64,000 bases of DNA from Bradyrhizobium algeriense (lineage in GTDB: Bacteria; Pseudomonadota; Alphaproteobacteria; Rhizobiales; Xanthobacteraceae). This document shows, piece by piece, positions 53,787 to 62,700 of the stretch. The notes below the pieces were generated by a model. That model was not told where the DNA came from. It saw only the letters and a list, made by a program, of their open reading frames with translations, and did not search any database. The translations under genes were made by a program, and so were the position numbers. The first letter of the stretch is position 1. Every line of letters starts with the position of its first letter. The stretch lies in assembly GCF_003062295.1 (NCBI RefSeq), contig NZ_PYCN01000004.1:124001-188000 (forward strand), read 5' to 3'.

Positions 53787-54776
53787 TCAATTCTTGTAAA
53801 TCTGGTCGAAAATGCCGCCTTCGCCGAAGTGATCCTTCTGCGCCTTGGTCCAACCACCAAAAACGTCGTCAATCGTGAAAAGTTCGACCTTGGCGAAGGA
53901 TTTTTCGTACTCCCTCGCAATTTCCGAATCGCGCGGACGATAGGAATTGCGTGCGGCAATTTCCTGACCTTCCTTGGTATACCAATACTTCAGGTAGGCC
54001 TCGGCGACGGCGCGGGTGCCTTTTTTGTCGGCAACCTTGTCGACGACCGCGACCGGCGGCTCGGCGAGAATCGACAATGGCGGCGCAACGATCTCGAACT
54101 TGTCCTTGCCGAACTCGCGCTGCGCCAGGAACGCCTCGTTCTCCCACGCCAGCAGCACATCGCCGACGCCGCGCTCAACGAAGGTCACCGTCGAGCCGCG
54201 CGCGCCGGTATCCAGCACCGGCACGTTCTTGAAGAGGTCGGCGACGAATTTCTTCGCCTTGTCGGCGGAGCCGAATTTCTTTTCCGCAAAGCCCCACGCC
54301 GCCAGATAATTCCAGCGCGCACCGCCCGAGGTCTTCGGGTTCGGCGTGATCACCTGCACGCCGGGCTTGATCAGATCGCCCCAATCCTTGATCGCCTTGG
54401 GATTACCCTTGCGCACCAGGAACACGATCGTTGACGTATAAGGCGACGCATTCAGCGACAGGCGCTTCTGCCAGTCCGGCGCCACCAGGCCCTTGGCGGC
54501 GATGGCGTCGATGTCATAGGCCAGCGCCAGCGTGACCACGTCCGCCTGCAGGCCGTCGATCACCGCGCGCGCCTGCGAGCCCGAGCCGCCATGCGACTGC
54601 TTGATCTCGACGCTCTTGCCGGTTTCCTTCTGATAGGCCGCCGCGAACACCTTGTTGAAATCGGCGTAGAGTTCGCGCGTCGGATCGTAGGACACGTTGA
54701 GCAGGGTATGATCGGCAGCGAAGGCCGAACTCGCCCAGAGCAATCCGGCAACAAGCGGCAGAATGCGACGGATCAT
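53787..54776 (-). CDS. sbp: Periplasmic sulfate-binding protein
   Basis: The 329-residue protein has a signal peptide (cleavage near SSAFAAD), then the sulfate-binding family blocks [26 protein letters not shown] (anion-binding loop), [26 protein letters not shown] and TARNSYRPR-type [10 protein letters not shown]. It delivers sulfate to the CysTWA permease. The ATG at 54776 begins MIRRILPL; longer frames upstream lack a signal start. Confidence 0.95.
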   Translation of the reverse strand: MIRRILPLVAGLLWASSAFAADHTLLNVSYDPTRELYADFNKVFAAAYQKETGKSVEIKQSHGGSGSQARAVIDGLQADVVTLALAYDIDAIAAKGLVAPDWQKRLSLNASPYTSTIVFLVRKGNPKAIKDWGDLIKPGVQVITPNPKTSGGARWNYLAAWGFAEKKFGSADKAKKFVADLFKNVPVLDTGARGSTVTFVERGVGDVLLAWENEAFLAQREFGKDKFEIVAPPLSILAEPPVAVVDKVADKKGTRAVAEAYLKYWYTKEGQEIAARNSYRPRDSEIAREYEKSFAKVELFTIDDVFGGWTKAQKDHFGEGGIFDQIYKN

Positions 54777-54825
54777 CGGTGATCTCCATTCGGCTAGATG
54801 AAACATATCATCAAGCGGGAAGCGC

Positions 54826-54855
54826 ATAAGTCGCGACGAAAGGTCGCTTAGTCAA
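54826..54855 (-). promoter_or_regulatory. Candidate promoter/operator upstream of sbp
   Basis: On the reverse strand TTGACT (54855-54850) is followed after 17 bases by a weak -10 (GACTTA or ACTTAT). The spacer contains the inverted repeat GCGAC-CTTTC-GTCGC (54833-54847), which could bind a regulator. This suggests the transporter genes have their own start in the 138-base gap after cysH. Confidence 0.3.
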
Positions 54856-54914
54856 CGAAACCGCATTTCATTGTTTTTGGTTCCGCAGCTTCGTTGTCCT
54901 ATGAAGTCCAGGTT

Positions 54915-55646
54915 CTAGGAAGTTTTCATCGTATGGATGCCGCATTCGGTCTTTTGCCTGCCCCGCCAGCGGCCGGCACGGGCGTCTTCGTCCGGCGCGG
55001 TCCGGCTCGAACATGGCATGCACCCGACCGACAGATAGCCCGAGGCGATCAAGGGATGTGGCGGCAATTTGGCGAGCTTGTAGATCGCCTCGATCTCCTC
55101 GCGCGACACGTTGGCGAACGGATTGAATTTCAGCTTCGCGCCGTCGTCCTCGACGACGGGAATCTCGGCGCGCGCGCCGCCCTGAAAGCGCTTGCGCCCG
55201 TTGATCCAGGCCGAGAACGGCTTGAGCGCCCGCGCCAGCGGTTCCACCTTGCGGATACGGCAGCAGGCATCGGGATCGGAGAACCACAATTCGCGATCGG
55301 GATCCTGGCGTGACAGCGCCTCTTCCAGCGGCTTGATCGAGCGAACGTCACGAAGGCCGAGGGCTGCGATCAGCCTGTCGCGATAGGCGAGCGTCTCCTC
55401 GAACAGCCATCCGGTATCGAGGAAGATCACGGGAATGGCGGGATCAACATCCGCCATCACCTTGAGCAGCGCCGCCGATTCCGTGCCGAACGACGACACC
55501 AGAGCAAGCTGTTCGCGGCCGACGAGCTTAAGCGCGGTCTCAATGACACGCGCCGGCGAGGCGTCACGCAGGGTATGGTCGAGCGTCTGCGCCGAATGAA
55601 GGATCGCCGCATCTGCGGCGAGGCCGTGCTGTACGATCATGCTCAC
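54915..55646 (-). CDS. cysH: Assimilatory APS/PAPS reductase
   Basis: The 243-residue reductase has the PP-loop-type opening LALVSSFGTESAALLKV and LDTGWLFEET, then the four-Cys cluster set: Cys128-Cys129 (DACCRIRK) and Cys209/Cys212 (VGCMPCSSR). These mark the iron-sulfur, adenylylsulfate-using type of plants and most alphaproteobacteria. Cys235 (ECGIH) is the catalytic residue. It reduces APS to sulfite with thioredoxin. The start overlaps the DUF934 stop by 4 nt. Confidence 0.93.
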   Translation of the reverse strand: MSMIVQHGLAADAAILHSAQTLDHTLRDASPARVIETALKLVGREQLALVSSFGTESAALLKVMADVDPAIPVIFLDTGWLFEETLAYRDRLIAALGLRDVRSIKPLEEALSRQDPDRELWFSDPDACCRIRKVEPLARALKPFSAWINGRKRFQGGARAEIPVVEDDGAKLKFNPFANVSREEIEAIYKLAKLPPHPLIASGYLSVGCMPCSSRTAPDEDARAGRWRGRQKTECGIHTMKTS

Positions 55647-56158
55647 TGGCCGGCACTCTCCGAATGACGCAACTGCATCCGCCGATTGAGCGCGGTGACG
55701 CGGCCATCGCCGGTCGGCTGGTAGAACACCGAATAGCGTTTCATGGTCTCGGCGAAGGCATCGGCGTCCGCATCCTTCTTCACCTCGAACGCGTCGAAGC
55801 CGGCGCGCGACATGAACACGAACTGGTCGCGCAGCACCTGGCCGGTGGCGCGCAGCTCGCCGTCATAACCATGCCGCTCCCGCAAGAGGCGCGCCTGGCT
55901 GTAAGCGCGGCCGTCGCGGAAGGACGGGAACACCAGCGCTACCGCGGCGAGACGATCGAGATATGGAACGAGATCATCGAGATTTCGATTGTTCGGCCAG
56001 ATCACGCCGACCCTGCCAGCGTGCTTCAGAATGGCTTCCGGATCCTCGAGGAACCGCGCCGCCGGAACAAGGATCGCTCCATCGCCCGGCAATTCGGCGC
56101 CTTCGGCAATATGGACGAACAGGTCGGGGGTAATTCTTCCGTTCTTAACGAGTGGCAT
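55643..56158 (-). CDS. DUF934 protein linked to sulfite reduction
   Basis: The 171-residue DUF934 protein begins MPLVKNGRITPDLFVHIAEG and has the family block VALVFPSFRDGRAYSQARLLRERHGYDGELRATGQVLRDQF, then FEVKKDADADAFAETM. It is routinely found beside cysI and cysH in proteobacteria and is thought to help sulfite reduction, but no activity is established. It overlaps cysI by 14 nt and cysH by 4 nt, so it is translated as part of the same chain. Confidence 0.9.
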   Translation of the reverse strand: MPLVKNGRITPDLFVHIAEGAELPGDGAILVPAARFLEDPEAILKHAGRVGVIWPNNRNLDDLVPYLDRLAAVALVFPSFRDGRAYSQARLLRERHGYDGELRATGQVLRDQFVFMSRAGFDAFEVKKDADADAFAETMKRYSVFYQPTGDGRVTALNRRMQLRHSESAGQ

Positions 56159-57800
56159 AGACCCGCTCCTTGAATGGCTCGACGCCCAGACGCTTCACCG
56201 TATCGACGAACAGTTCCTCGGGACGGTCGCGCAGCGCGAGATAGGCTTCGACAATGTCTTCGATCACATCGGCAACTTCCGCATAGGGAACGGCCGGGCC
56301 GATCAGCGCGCCCATCTGCGCGTTCTCGTCGGCGCGGCCGCCGATCGTGATCTGGTAAAACTCCTCGCCGTTCTTCTCGACCCCGAGAATACCGATGTGG
56401 CCGACATGGTGATGGCCGCAGGCGTTGATGCAGCCGGAGATGTTGATGTGCAGACGGCCGATCATTTCGGCGGTGTCATGATTGGCGAAACGCCGGGTCA
56501 GTTCCTGCGCGATCGGAATCGAGCGCGCATTGGCCAGCGAGCAGTAATCCAGCCCCGGGCAGGCGATGATGTCGGTGACCAGATTGACGTTCGGGGTAGC
56601 GAGCCCGATCCGGTCGAGCGCCTTCCATAGCTGCGGCAGGTCGCGCTTGGCGACATGGGGCAGCACCAGATTCTGCTCGTGACCGACGCGGATTTCGCCG
56701 AAGGAATACTTGTCGGCGAGATCGGCGACCGCATCCATCTGGTCGGCGGTGGCATCGCCGGGCGGGCCGCCCACCGGCTTCAATGACAGCGTCACGATCG
56801 AATAGCCCTGCACCTTGTGCGGGGCCACAGAGTTCTTGCGCCAGCGCTCGAACAACGGATCATGCGCGGCCTGCTTCAGCTCGTCCGGCATGTGCGGCAG
56901 CTTCTCATAGGCCGGATAGGAGAAACGCGAGCGCACTTCCTCGATGACGGAATGGTCGAGCGTCAGGGCGCTGTGACCCATCTGCTTCCATTCCTCATCG
57001 ACCTCCTTGGCGAACTTCTCGATGCCGAGCTCATGCACCAGAATCTTGATGCGCGCCTTGTAGATGTTGTCGCGGCGGCCGTACTGGTTGTAGACGCGCA
57101 GGATCGCCTCGACGTAACTCAGGATATCGCGGCCGTGCACAAACGGCTTGATCGTCTTGCCGATGAACGGCGTGCGGCCGAGACCGCCGCCGACCAGCAC
57201 CTCAAAACCGGTTTCGCCGTCGGCATTCCTGTGCAGGCGCAGGCCGATGTCGTGGACCTTGATCGCGGCGCGGTCGTGCTCGGACGCAGTGATCGCGATC
57301 TTGAACTTGCGCGGCAGGAACGAGAATTCCGGATGCAGCGTGGTGTGCTGGCGCAGGATTTCTGACCAGATACGGGGATCCTCGACCTCGCCCGGCGCGA
57401 CGCCGGCCCACTGGTCCGAGGTGACGTTGCGCATGTTGTTGCCGGACGTCTGCATCGCGTGGATGCCGACCTCGGCGAGTTCAGCGAGCGCATCGGGCAG
57501 ATCGGAAAGCTTGATCCAGTTGAACTGGATGTTCTGCCGGGTCGTGAAATGGCCGTAGCCGCGGTCGTAGCGGCGCGCGACATGGGCAAGCCGCCGCAGC
57601 TGCTTCGACGACAGCGTGCCGTAGGGAATGGCGACGCGGAACATGTAGGCGTGCAGTTGCAGATAGACGCCGTTCTGCAGCCGCAGCATCTTGAATTCGT
57701 CCTCGGTGAGTTCGCCGGAGAGGCGGCGCTTCACCTGGTCCCGGAATTCGGACACGCGTTCATTGATCAGCGTGCGATCGAGTTCGTCATATGCGTACAT
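56145..57800 (-). CDS. cysI: Sulfite reductase hemoprotein subunit (nitrite/sulfite reductase family)
   Basis: The 551-residue enzyme has two copies of the ferredoxin-like half domain and the siroheme repeat (RGYGHFTTRQNIQFNWI, and GEIRVGHEQNLVLPHV in the second half). The iron-sulfur/siroheme Cys are at 414, 420, 457 and 461 (ACPGLDYC and SGCINACGHH). It reduces sulfite to sulfide in six electrons. No cysJ flavoprotein is encoded in the window, so ferredoxin or another donor is likely. The DUF2849 gene lies 12 nt upstream. Confidence 0.93.
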   Translation of the reverse strand: MYAYDELDRTLINERVSEFRDQVKRRLSGELTEDEFKMLRLQNGVYLQLHAYMFRVAIPYGTLSSKQLRRLAHVARRYDRGYGHFTTRQNIQFNWIKLSDLPDALAELAEVGIHAMQTSGNNMRNVTSDQWAGVAPGEVEDPRIWSEILRQHTTLHPEFSFLPRKFKIAITASEHDRAAIKVHDIGLRLHRNADGETGFEVLVGGGLGRTPFIGKTIKPFVHGRDILSYVEAILRVYNQYGRRDNIYKARIKILVHELGIEKFAKEVDEEWKQMGHSALTLDHSVIEEVRSRFSYPAYEKLPHMPDELKQAAHDPLFERWRKNSVAPHKVQGYSIVTLSLKPVGGPPGDATADQMDAVADLADKYSFGEIRVGHEQNLVLPHVAKRDLPQLWKALDRIGLATPNVNLVTDIIACPGLDYCSLANARSIPIAQELTRRFANHDTAEMIGRLHINISGCINACGHHHVGHIGILGVEKNGEEFYQITIGGRADENAQMGALIGPAVPYAEVADVIEDIVEAYLALRDRPEELFVDTVKRLGVEPFKERVYATR

Positions 57801-57812
57801 GATGGATCAGCC

Positions 57813-58124
57813 TTAAGCCGGAAGCAGGTCAATGGTGAGACCCTTCGACCGGATGCGTTCGCGCAAATTGCCGGGTTTGATTTCGCCGCTGTCCTTGAGC
57901 TCGACCGGCGCGATATAGGCGCCGATCGCGCCGACGTCGTCGGCATTGGCTTCGTTGAGCAGCACCCGCGCCTCATCGGAAGTGTGGACGATCGCAGCGT
58001 CCGACAAGCTTGCCGACCAGCCCTGCTGCGCGGTGCGATAGATCACGATGCCATCCGAGGTGCGGTTGGCGGTCACCATCGAGGGACCGGTGATCTTGAT
58101 TTTTTGTTGAAGCGGAGAGGTCAT
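57813..58124 (-). CDS. DUF2849 protein
   Basis: The 103-residue protein begins MTSPLQQKIKITGPSMVTANRTSDGIVIY and has WSASLSDAAIVHTSDEARVLLNEA and YIAPVELKDSGEIKPGNLRERIRSKG. DUF2849 members sit between cysG and cysI in many alphaproteobacteria and have no known activity. No metal-binding motif is seen. The start overlaps the cysG stop by 4 nt (ATGA), so the genes are translated together. Confidence 0.9.
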   Translation of the reverse strand: MTSPLQQKIKITGPSMVTANRTSDGIVIYRTAQQGWSASLSDAAIVHTSDEARVLLNEANADDVGAIGAYIAPVELKDSGEIKPGNLRERIRSKGLTIDLLPA

Positions 58125-59557
58125 TCGGCAGCATCCAGCAGTTTGGAGATGACTTGATTGAGGTTGGACTGGCGCCACGGCGCGGAATGCGCGACGACGT
58201 CGCCGATGATGAGGACGGCAGGACCGCCATCGATTTTTTCGACCAGCGCAGGAAGATTCTCGAGCGTGCCGACCACGGCCTGCGCATCCGCCCGCGTCAC
58301 CCGCGCGAACACGCCGACGGGCGTTTGCGGCAACCGGCCGGCGGCCAAAAGACCCGCGCGCACCGACGGCGCGGCCGTCATGCCCATGTAGACTACGATG
58401 GTCATCTTCTTGTCGGTCAGCACCGACCAGTCGACCGTCTCGGCGTCCTTTGCCTTGTGCGCGGTCAGGAAAGTGATGCGCAGCGCTTCGTGACGGTAGG
58501 TCAGTGGCGCCTCGAACTGCGCGGCGGCACCGAGGCCTGCGGTAATGCCGGGCACCACCGAATAGGCGACGCCGGCTTCGCGCAGCACTTCGATCTCCTC
58601 GCCGCCGCGGCCGAAGATGAAGGGATCGCCGCCCTTCAGCCGCACCGCGCGCTGTCCGGCCTTCGCAGCGTCAATCAGCAATTTGTTGATCGCGTCCTGG
58701 CCGATGCCGGGTTTGCCGACACGGCGGCCGACCGGAATGCGCGCGGCGTCGCGGCGGATGCGATCGAGAATTTCCGGCGAGACCAGTTCGTCGTAAAACA
58801 CAACATCGGCATCCTGCAGCGCGCGCAGCGCCTTGATGGTGAGCAGATCCGGATCGCCCGGACCGGCGCCGACCAGCGTCACGCGGCCCTCGGCCTTGCC
58901 ATCCTTGCTCGCGCCGGCGAAGGCGGAGGGATCGGCGATTTCGTTCAGTGCTTTTTCAGCCTCGTCCTTGCGGCCGGCGAGCACCAGTGCGCCGATCGGG
59001 CCGTCGATCACACGCTCCCAGAAGCGGCGGCGCAGCGGGAATTCGGGAATGCGCGCATGCATCGATTTGCGAAAGCTGCCGATGAAGCCGGCGAGATCGC
59101 CGATCCGCGCCGGCAGCACCGCCTCGATGCGCTCACGCACGCGACGCGCGACCACCGGCGACGCGCCGCCGGTGCCGACGGCAACGACGACGTCGCCGCG
59201 ATCGACGATCGCGGGAAAGATGAAAGTGGAATGCGCGAGATCGTCCATCACATTGATGGGCAGCCCTACCGCCTTCGCGCGCGCCGACATCGCAACACCG
59301 ATATCGCCGGCGCCGGCGCAAAGGATTGCGATCACGCCGGACAGATCGGAAGTGAGCGGATCGCCGGTGGCGCGTTCGATCCGGGCATCAACAGCCGCAT
59401 CGAGCCCCGAAACGTCATGGCTGCCGTCGGTCGCATACCAGCGGATGTTCGCTCCGGCCGATGCCAGCAGGCGCAACTTCGCGCGCACGAGTTCGCCGGC
59501 TCCGACGAGCAGCACCACGCCGCTTTGCAGATCGAGAAACACGGGCAGGAATCGCAT
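58121..59557 (-). CDS. cysG: Siroheme synthase (fused CysG)
   Basis: The 478-residue fusion has an N-terminal precorrin-2 dehydrogenase/ferrochelatase (about 1-205): VFLDLQSGVVLLVGAGELVRAKLRLL, then FIFPAIVDRGDVVVAVGTGGASPV. The nucleotide loop reads GAGELV where most have GGGxVA. The C-terminal part (about 222-470) is uroporphyrinogen III methyltransferase: VTLVGAGPGDPDLLTIKAL, VRLKGGDPFIFGRGGEE and VVPGITAGLGAAAQ. It makes the siroheme used by CysI. The ATG at 59557 is chosen; a longer frame reaches into the control region. Confidence 0.95.
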   Translation of the reverse strand: MRFLPVFLDLQSGVVLLVGAGELVRAKLRLLASAGANIRWYATDGSHDVSGLDAAVDARIERATGDPLTSDLSGVIAILCAGAGDIGVAMSARAKAVGLPINVMDDLAHSTFIFPAIVDRGDVVVAVGTGGASPVVARRVRERIEAVLPARIGDLAGFIGSFRKSMHARIPEFPLRRRFWERVIDGPIGALVLAGRKDEAEKALNEIADPSAFAGASKDGKAEGRVTLVGAGPGDPDLLTIKALRALQDADVVFYDELVSPEILDRIRRDAARIPVGRRVGKPGIGQDAINKLLIDAAKAGQRAVRLKGGDPFIFGRGGEEIEVLREAGVAYSVVPGITAGLGAAAQFEAPLTYRHEALRITFLTAHKAKDAETVDWSVLTDKKMTIVVYMGMTAAPSVRAGLLAAGRLPQTPVGVFARVTRADAQAVVGTLENLPALVEKIDGGPAVLIIGDVVAHSAPWRQSNLNQVISKLLDAAE

Positions 59558-59591
59558 GCGAAACTCGCTTCCCCCACTTCGGGGTTGACTG

Positions 59592-59620
59592 GAATTATTT
59601 TCTATATATGTGTCGTTCAA
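59592..59620 (-). promoter_or_regulatory. Candidate promoter of the cysG operon
   Basis: On the reverse strand TTGAAC (59620-59615) and TAATTC (59597-59592) are 17 bases apart, a good sigma-70 layout, ending about 35 bases before the cysG ATG. Confidence 0.45.
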
Positions 59621-59629
59621 CGCTCGCAA

Positions 59630-59650
59630 AGAGAAAATTATTTCTTCTCT
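59630..59650. promoter_or_regulatory. AT-rich palindrome in the cysG-cysD control region
   Basis: AGAGAAAATT followed by ATTTCTTCTCT forms an imperfect 21-bp inverted repeat just upstream of the candidate cysG promoter and about 50 bases before the cysD ATG. It could be the site for a CysB-like or other regulator acting on both directions. Confidence 0.4.
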
Positions 59651-59700
59651 ATTGCAGCGCAACTTTAGAATTTTTCCACTCCGAAGTCCAAGGCCCAGAG

Positions 59701-60606
59701 ATGCATCTTCTCGACAATGAATCCGGCGGACACGGGTTGCGGCCCGCAGCCTTCACCAAGGCATCCTCGTTGCCGAAAATTTTGGCCGACGGACGGCTGC
59801 CGCCGCCCTCGATGGACCATCTCGACGAACTCGAGGCGCAGAGCATTTACATTCTCCGGGAGGCGTTCGCGCGGCTGAAGAAGCTCGCGTTGCTGTGGTC
59901 ACTGGGGAAAGACTCCAACGTGATGATCTGGCTGGCGCGCAAGGCCTTCTTCGGCCGCGTGCCGTTTCCGGCGCTGCACGTCGACACCGGCAAGAAATTT
60001 CCCGAGATGTATGCGTTCCGCGATCGCTTCGGCAAGGAATGGGATCTCGATCTCAAGATCGAGCCCTGCCCGCCGATCGACGCCGTCGATCCCACCCTGC
60101 CGCCGGCCGCGCGCTCCGCCGCGCGCAAGACCGAGGGACTCAAATGGGCGCTGACCAAATATGGTTTCGACGGCTTGATCGCCGGCATCCGCCGCGATGA
60201 AGAAGCCACGCGCGCCAAGGAGCGCGTGTTCTCGCCGCGCGGGCTCGAAGGCGGCTGGGACGTGCGCGATCAGCCCCCGGAATTCTGGGACCAGTTCAAC
60301 GCGTCGCCTCCAACAGGCGCGCATCTGCGCATCCACCCGATCCTGCATTGGACCGAAGCCGACATCTGGGCCTACACCAAGCGCGAGAACATTCCGATCA
60401 TCCCGCTGTATCTGTCGAACGACGGCAAGCGCTATCGCTCGCTGGGTGACCAGGACATCACCAACCCGGTGGCTTCGACCGCTTCCAGCATCGATGAGAT
60501 CCTGACCGAACTCGACGGCACCAAGGTGCCGGAGCGCGCCGGCCGCGCACTCGATCACGAAACCGAAGATGCATTCGAGCGGCTGCGTGTCGCCGGCTAT
60601 CTCTGA
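59701..60606 (+). CDS. cysD: Sulfate adenylyltransferase subunit 2
   Basis: The 301-residue subunit has the PP-loop LLWSLGKDS and the blocks PALHVDTGKKFPEMYAFRDRF, GIRRDEEATRAKERVFS, and LRIHPILHWTEADIWAYTKRENIPIIPLYLS. It makes APS from ATP and sulfate together with the CysN part of the next gene. The ATG at 59701 is used; earlier in-frame codons cross the control region. It starts the rightward sulfate-activation operon, 12 nt before cysNC. Confidence 0.96.
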   Translation: MHLLDNESGGHGLRPAAFTKASSLPKILADGRLPPPSMDHLDELEAQSIYILREAFARLKKLALLWSLGKDSNVMIWLARKAFFGRVPFPALHVDTGKKFPEMYAFRDRFGKEWDLDLKIEPCPPIDAVDPTLPPAARSAARKTEGLKWALTKYGFDGLIAGIRRDEEATRAKERVFSPRGLEGGWDVRDQPPEFWDQFNASPPTGAHLRIHPILHWTEADIWAYTKRENIPIIPLYLSNDGKRYRSLGDQDITNPVASTASSIDEILTELDGTKVPERAGRALDHETEDAFERLRVAGYL

Positions 60607-60618
60607 CGGATATTTGGT

Positions 60619-62568
60619 GTGAGCGTCGCAATGAACATGATCCTCCCCGCCAGCGTCTCGGTCACGCCGAACGGCACCACGTCGATGCCAAATGGCACGA
60701 CGCGACCGCAGGTCCGCATCGTCATCGTCGGCCATGTCGATCACGGCAAATCCACCTTGGTCGGACGCCTGCTGCACGAAACGGGCAGCCTTCCCGAGGG
60801 CAAGCTGGAAATGCTGAAGGCGGTCAGCGCGCGGCGCGGCATGCCGTTCGAATGGTCGTTCCTCCTGGATGCGCTGCAGACCGAGCGCGACCAGGGCATC
60901 ACCATCGACACCACGCAGATCCGCTTCCGCACCCGCTCGCGCGACGTCGTGCTGATCGACGCGCCCGGCCATGCCGAATTCCTCCGCAACATGATCACCG
61001 GCGCCTCGCAGGCCGACGGCGCGGTGCTGATCATCGACGCGCTGGAAGGCGTGCGCGACCAGACCAGGCGGCACGGCTATCTGCTGCACCTATTGGGCAT
61101 CAAGCAGGTCGCGATCGTCGTCAACAAGATGGACCGCGTCGATTTCAGCGCGGATCGTTTCAAGGAAATCAGCGACGAGATTTCGGCGCATCTGATTGGC
61201 CTCGGCGTGACGCCCACAGCCGTGATTCCGATTTCCGCCCGCGACGGCGACGGCGTTGCCGAACACACGCCGCGGATCGGCTGGTATCAGGGACCGACCG
61301 TGGTCGAAGCGCTCGATGCGCTCGAACCGGCCCGGCCGCTGGAGCAACTGGCGCTGCGTTTGCCGGTGCAGGCGATCTATAAATTCGACGACCGCCGCAT
61401 CGTGGCGGGCCGCATCGAATCCGGCAGCTTGAGCGCCGGCGATGAAATCGTCATCATGCCGGCCGGCAAGATTGCGAAGATCAAGACCGTCGAGAGCTGG
61501 CCGGTGACCCCGCTCACGGGCAGGCATGGCGCCGGCCGCTCGGTCGGCATCACGCTCGACCGTGAATTGTTTATCGAACGCGGCGACGTCATCGCCCACG
61601 CCGGCGCGACCCCGCGCGATACGCGACGAATTCGCGCGCGCATTTTCTGGCTGCACGACAAGCCGCTGTCGAAGGGCGATCAGATCCTGATCCGCCTCGG
61701 CACGCGGGAAAGCCGCGCCAGTGTCGTCGCTATCGAGAAGGCCGTCGATCCCGGCGAACTCTCCAATGAAGAGACCAAGGTGATCGCGCGCAATCATGTT
61801 GGCGAAATCGATATTTCGCTGGCGCAGCCGATCGCGGCCGACCCCTATCAGGAAAATCCACGCACCGGACGGCTGGTGATCGAAGTCAACGGACGCATCG
61901 CCGGCGGCGGCCTCGTGCTGTCGGTCGACGCCGGACAGCGCGCCGTCCCGATCGACATCGTGCCGGTCGAATCCGCATTGCGCCCCGAGGAACGCTCGGC
62001 GCGCTATCGCCACAACGGCGCGGTGATCTGGCTGACCGGCCTGCCCGGCTCCGGCAAATCGACGCTGGCGCGCGCGCTGGAGCGGCGATTGTTTTCGCGC
62101 GGCGGTTCGCCGATCCTGCTCGACGGCGACACCTTGCGCGCGGGCCTCAACGGCGACCTCGGCTTCTCGCCGCAGGACCGCACCGAAAACATCCGCCGCT
62201 TGGCGGAAGTCGCAACGCATCTGGCGCGCAACGGACACATTGCGGTTGTCGCCGCGGTGTCACCGTCGGCGGATGATCGTGCCGCCGCCCGCCGCATCGC
62301 CGACACGACGTTCCGCGAGATCTATGTCGCAACGCCGGCCGAGATCTGCGAGAGCCGCGACCCCAAGGGCCATTACGCCAAGGCGCGCGCCGGCACGTTG
62401 CAGGCCTTCACCGGCATCGGCAACGACTACCAGCCACCGGCCCAAGCAGAGCTCAGCATCGACACCTCGACCAAATCCGTATCTGACGCGACCGACCAGA
62501 TCGAGCGGATGCTGGCCGAGACTGGCATCCTGTTCGACGAACTGGTCGATCTGGCGGCCAATATCTAG
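60619..62568 (+). CDS. cysNC: Bifunctional sulfate adenylyltransferase subunit 1/APS kinase (NodQ-like)
   Basis: The 649-residue fusion begins with an elongation-factor-like GTPase (about 30-455): P-loop GHVDHGKS at 38-45, DAPGHAEF and NKMDRVDF. It continues into an APS kinase (about 465-640) with P-loop GLPGSGKS at 474-481 and [18 protein letters not shown]. The first half activates ATP sulfurylase by GTP hydrolysis; the second makes PAPS. NodQ of rhizobia has the same build. The GTG at 60619 or ATG at 60631 may be used. Confidence 0.95.
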   Translation: MSVAMNMILPASVSVTPNGTTSMPNGTTRPQVRIVIVGHVDHGKSTLVGRLLHETGSLPEGKLEMLKAVSARRGMPFEWSFLLDALQTERDQGITIDTTQIRFRTRSRDVVLIDAPGHAEFLRNMITGASQADGAVLIIDALEGVRDQTRRHGYLLHLLGIKQVAIVVNKMDRVDFSADRFKEISDEISAHLIGLGVTPTAVIPISARDGDGVAEHTPRIGWYQGPTVVEALDALEPARPLEQLALRLPVQAIYKFDDRRIVAGRIESGSLSAGDEIVIMPAGKIAKIKTVESWPVTPLTGRHGAGRSVGITLDRELFIERGDVIAHAGATPRDTRRIRARIFWLHDKPLSKGDQILIRLGTRESRASVVAIEKAVDPGELSNEETKVIARNHVGEIDISLAQPIAADPYQENPRTGRLVIEVNGRIAGGGLVLSVDAGQRAVPIDIVPVESALRPEERSARYRHNGAVIWLTGLPGSGKSTLARALERRLFSRGGSPILLDGDTLRAGLNGDLGFSPQDRTENIRRLAEVATHLARNGHIAVVAAVSPSADDRAAARRIADTTFREIYVATPAEICESRDPKGHYAKARAGTLQAFTGIGNDYQPPAQAELSIDTSTKSVSDATDQIERMLAETGILFDELVDLAANI

Positions 62569-62610
62569 GCTTTTTGGGGCCTTCTCATCGACCCGGCTTT
62601 AGGGCTAAAA

Positions 62611-62646
62611 GGGCGGCCAACGCCGCCCCTTTGGCGCGTTTTTTGC
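62611..62646 (+). terminator. Candidate terminator after cysNC
   Basis: GGGCGGC-CAAC-GCCGCCC forms a strong stem at 62611-62628; the T run (TTTTTT) comes about 10 bases later, so it is plausible but not canonical. Confidence 0.5.
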
Positions 62647-62700
62647 TGCTTTTCGTCTGAAAACAGCCCGTAAGCGCCAATTCTTTTGAGAAAGCCCATC

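Noticed and set aside
58154-59668. 504-codon forward ORF over cysG
   Set aside because: An antisense shadow of a well-conserved siroheme synthase.
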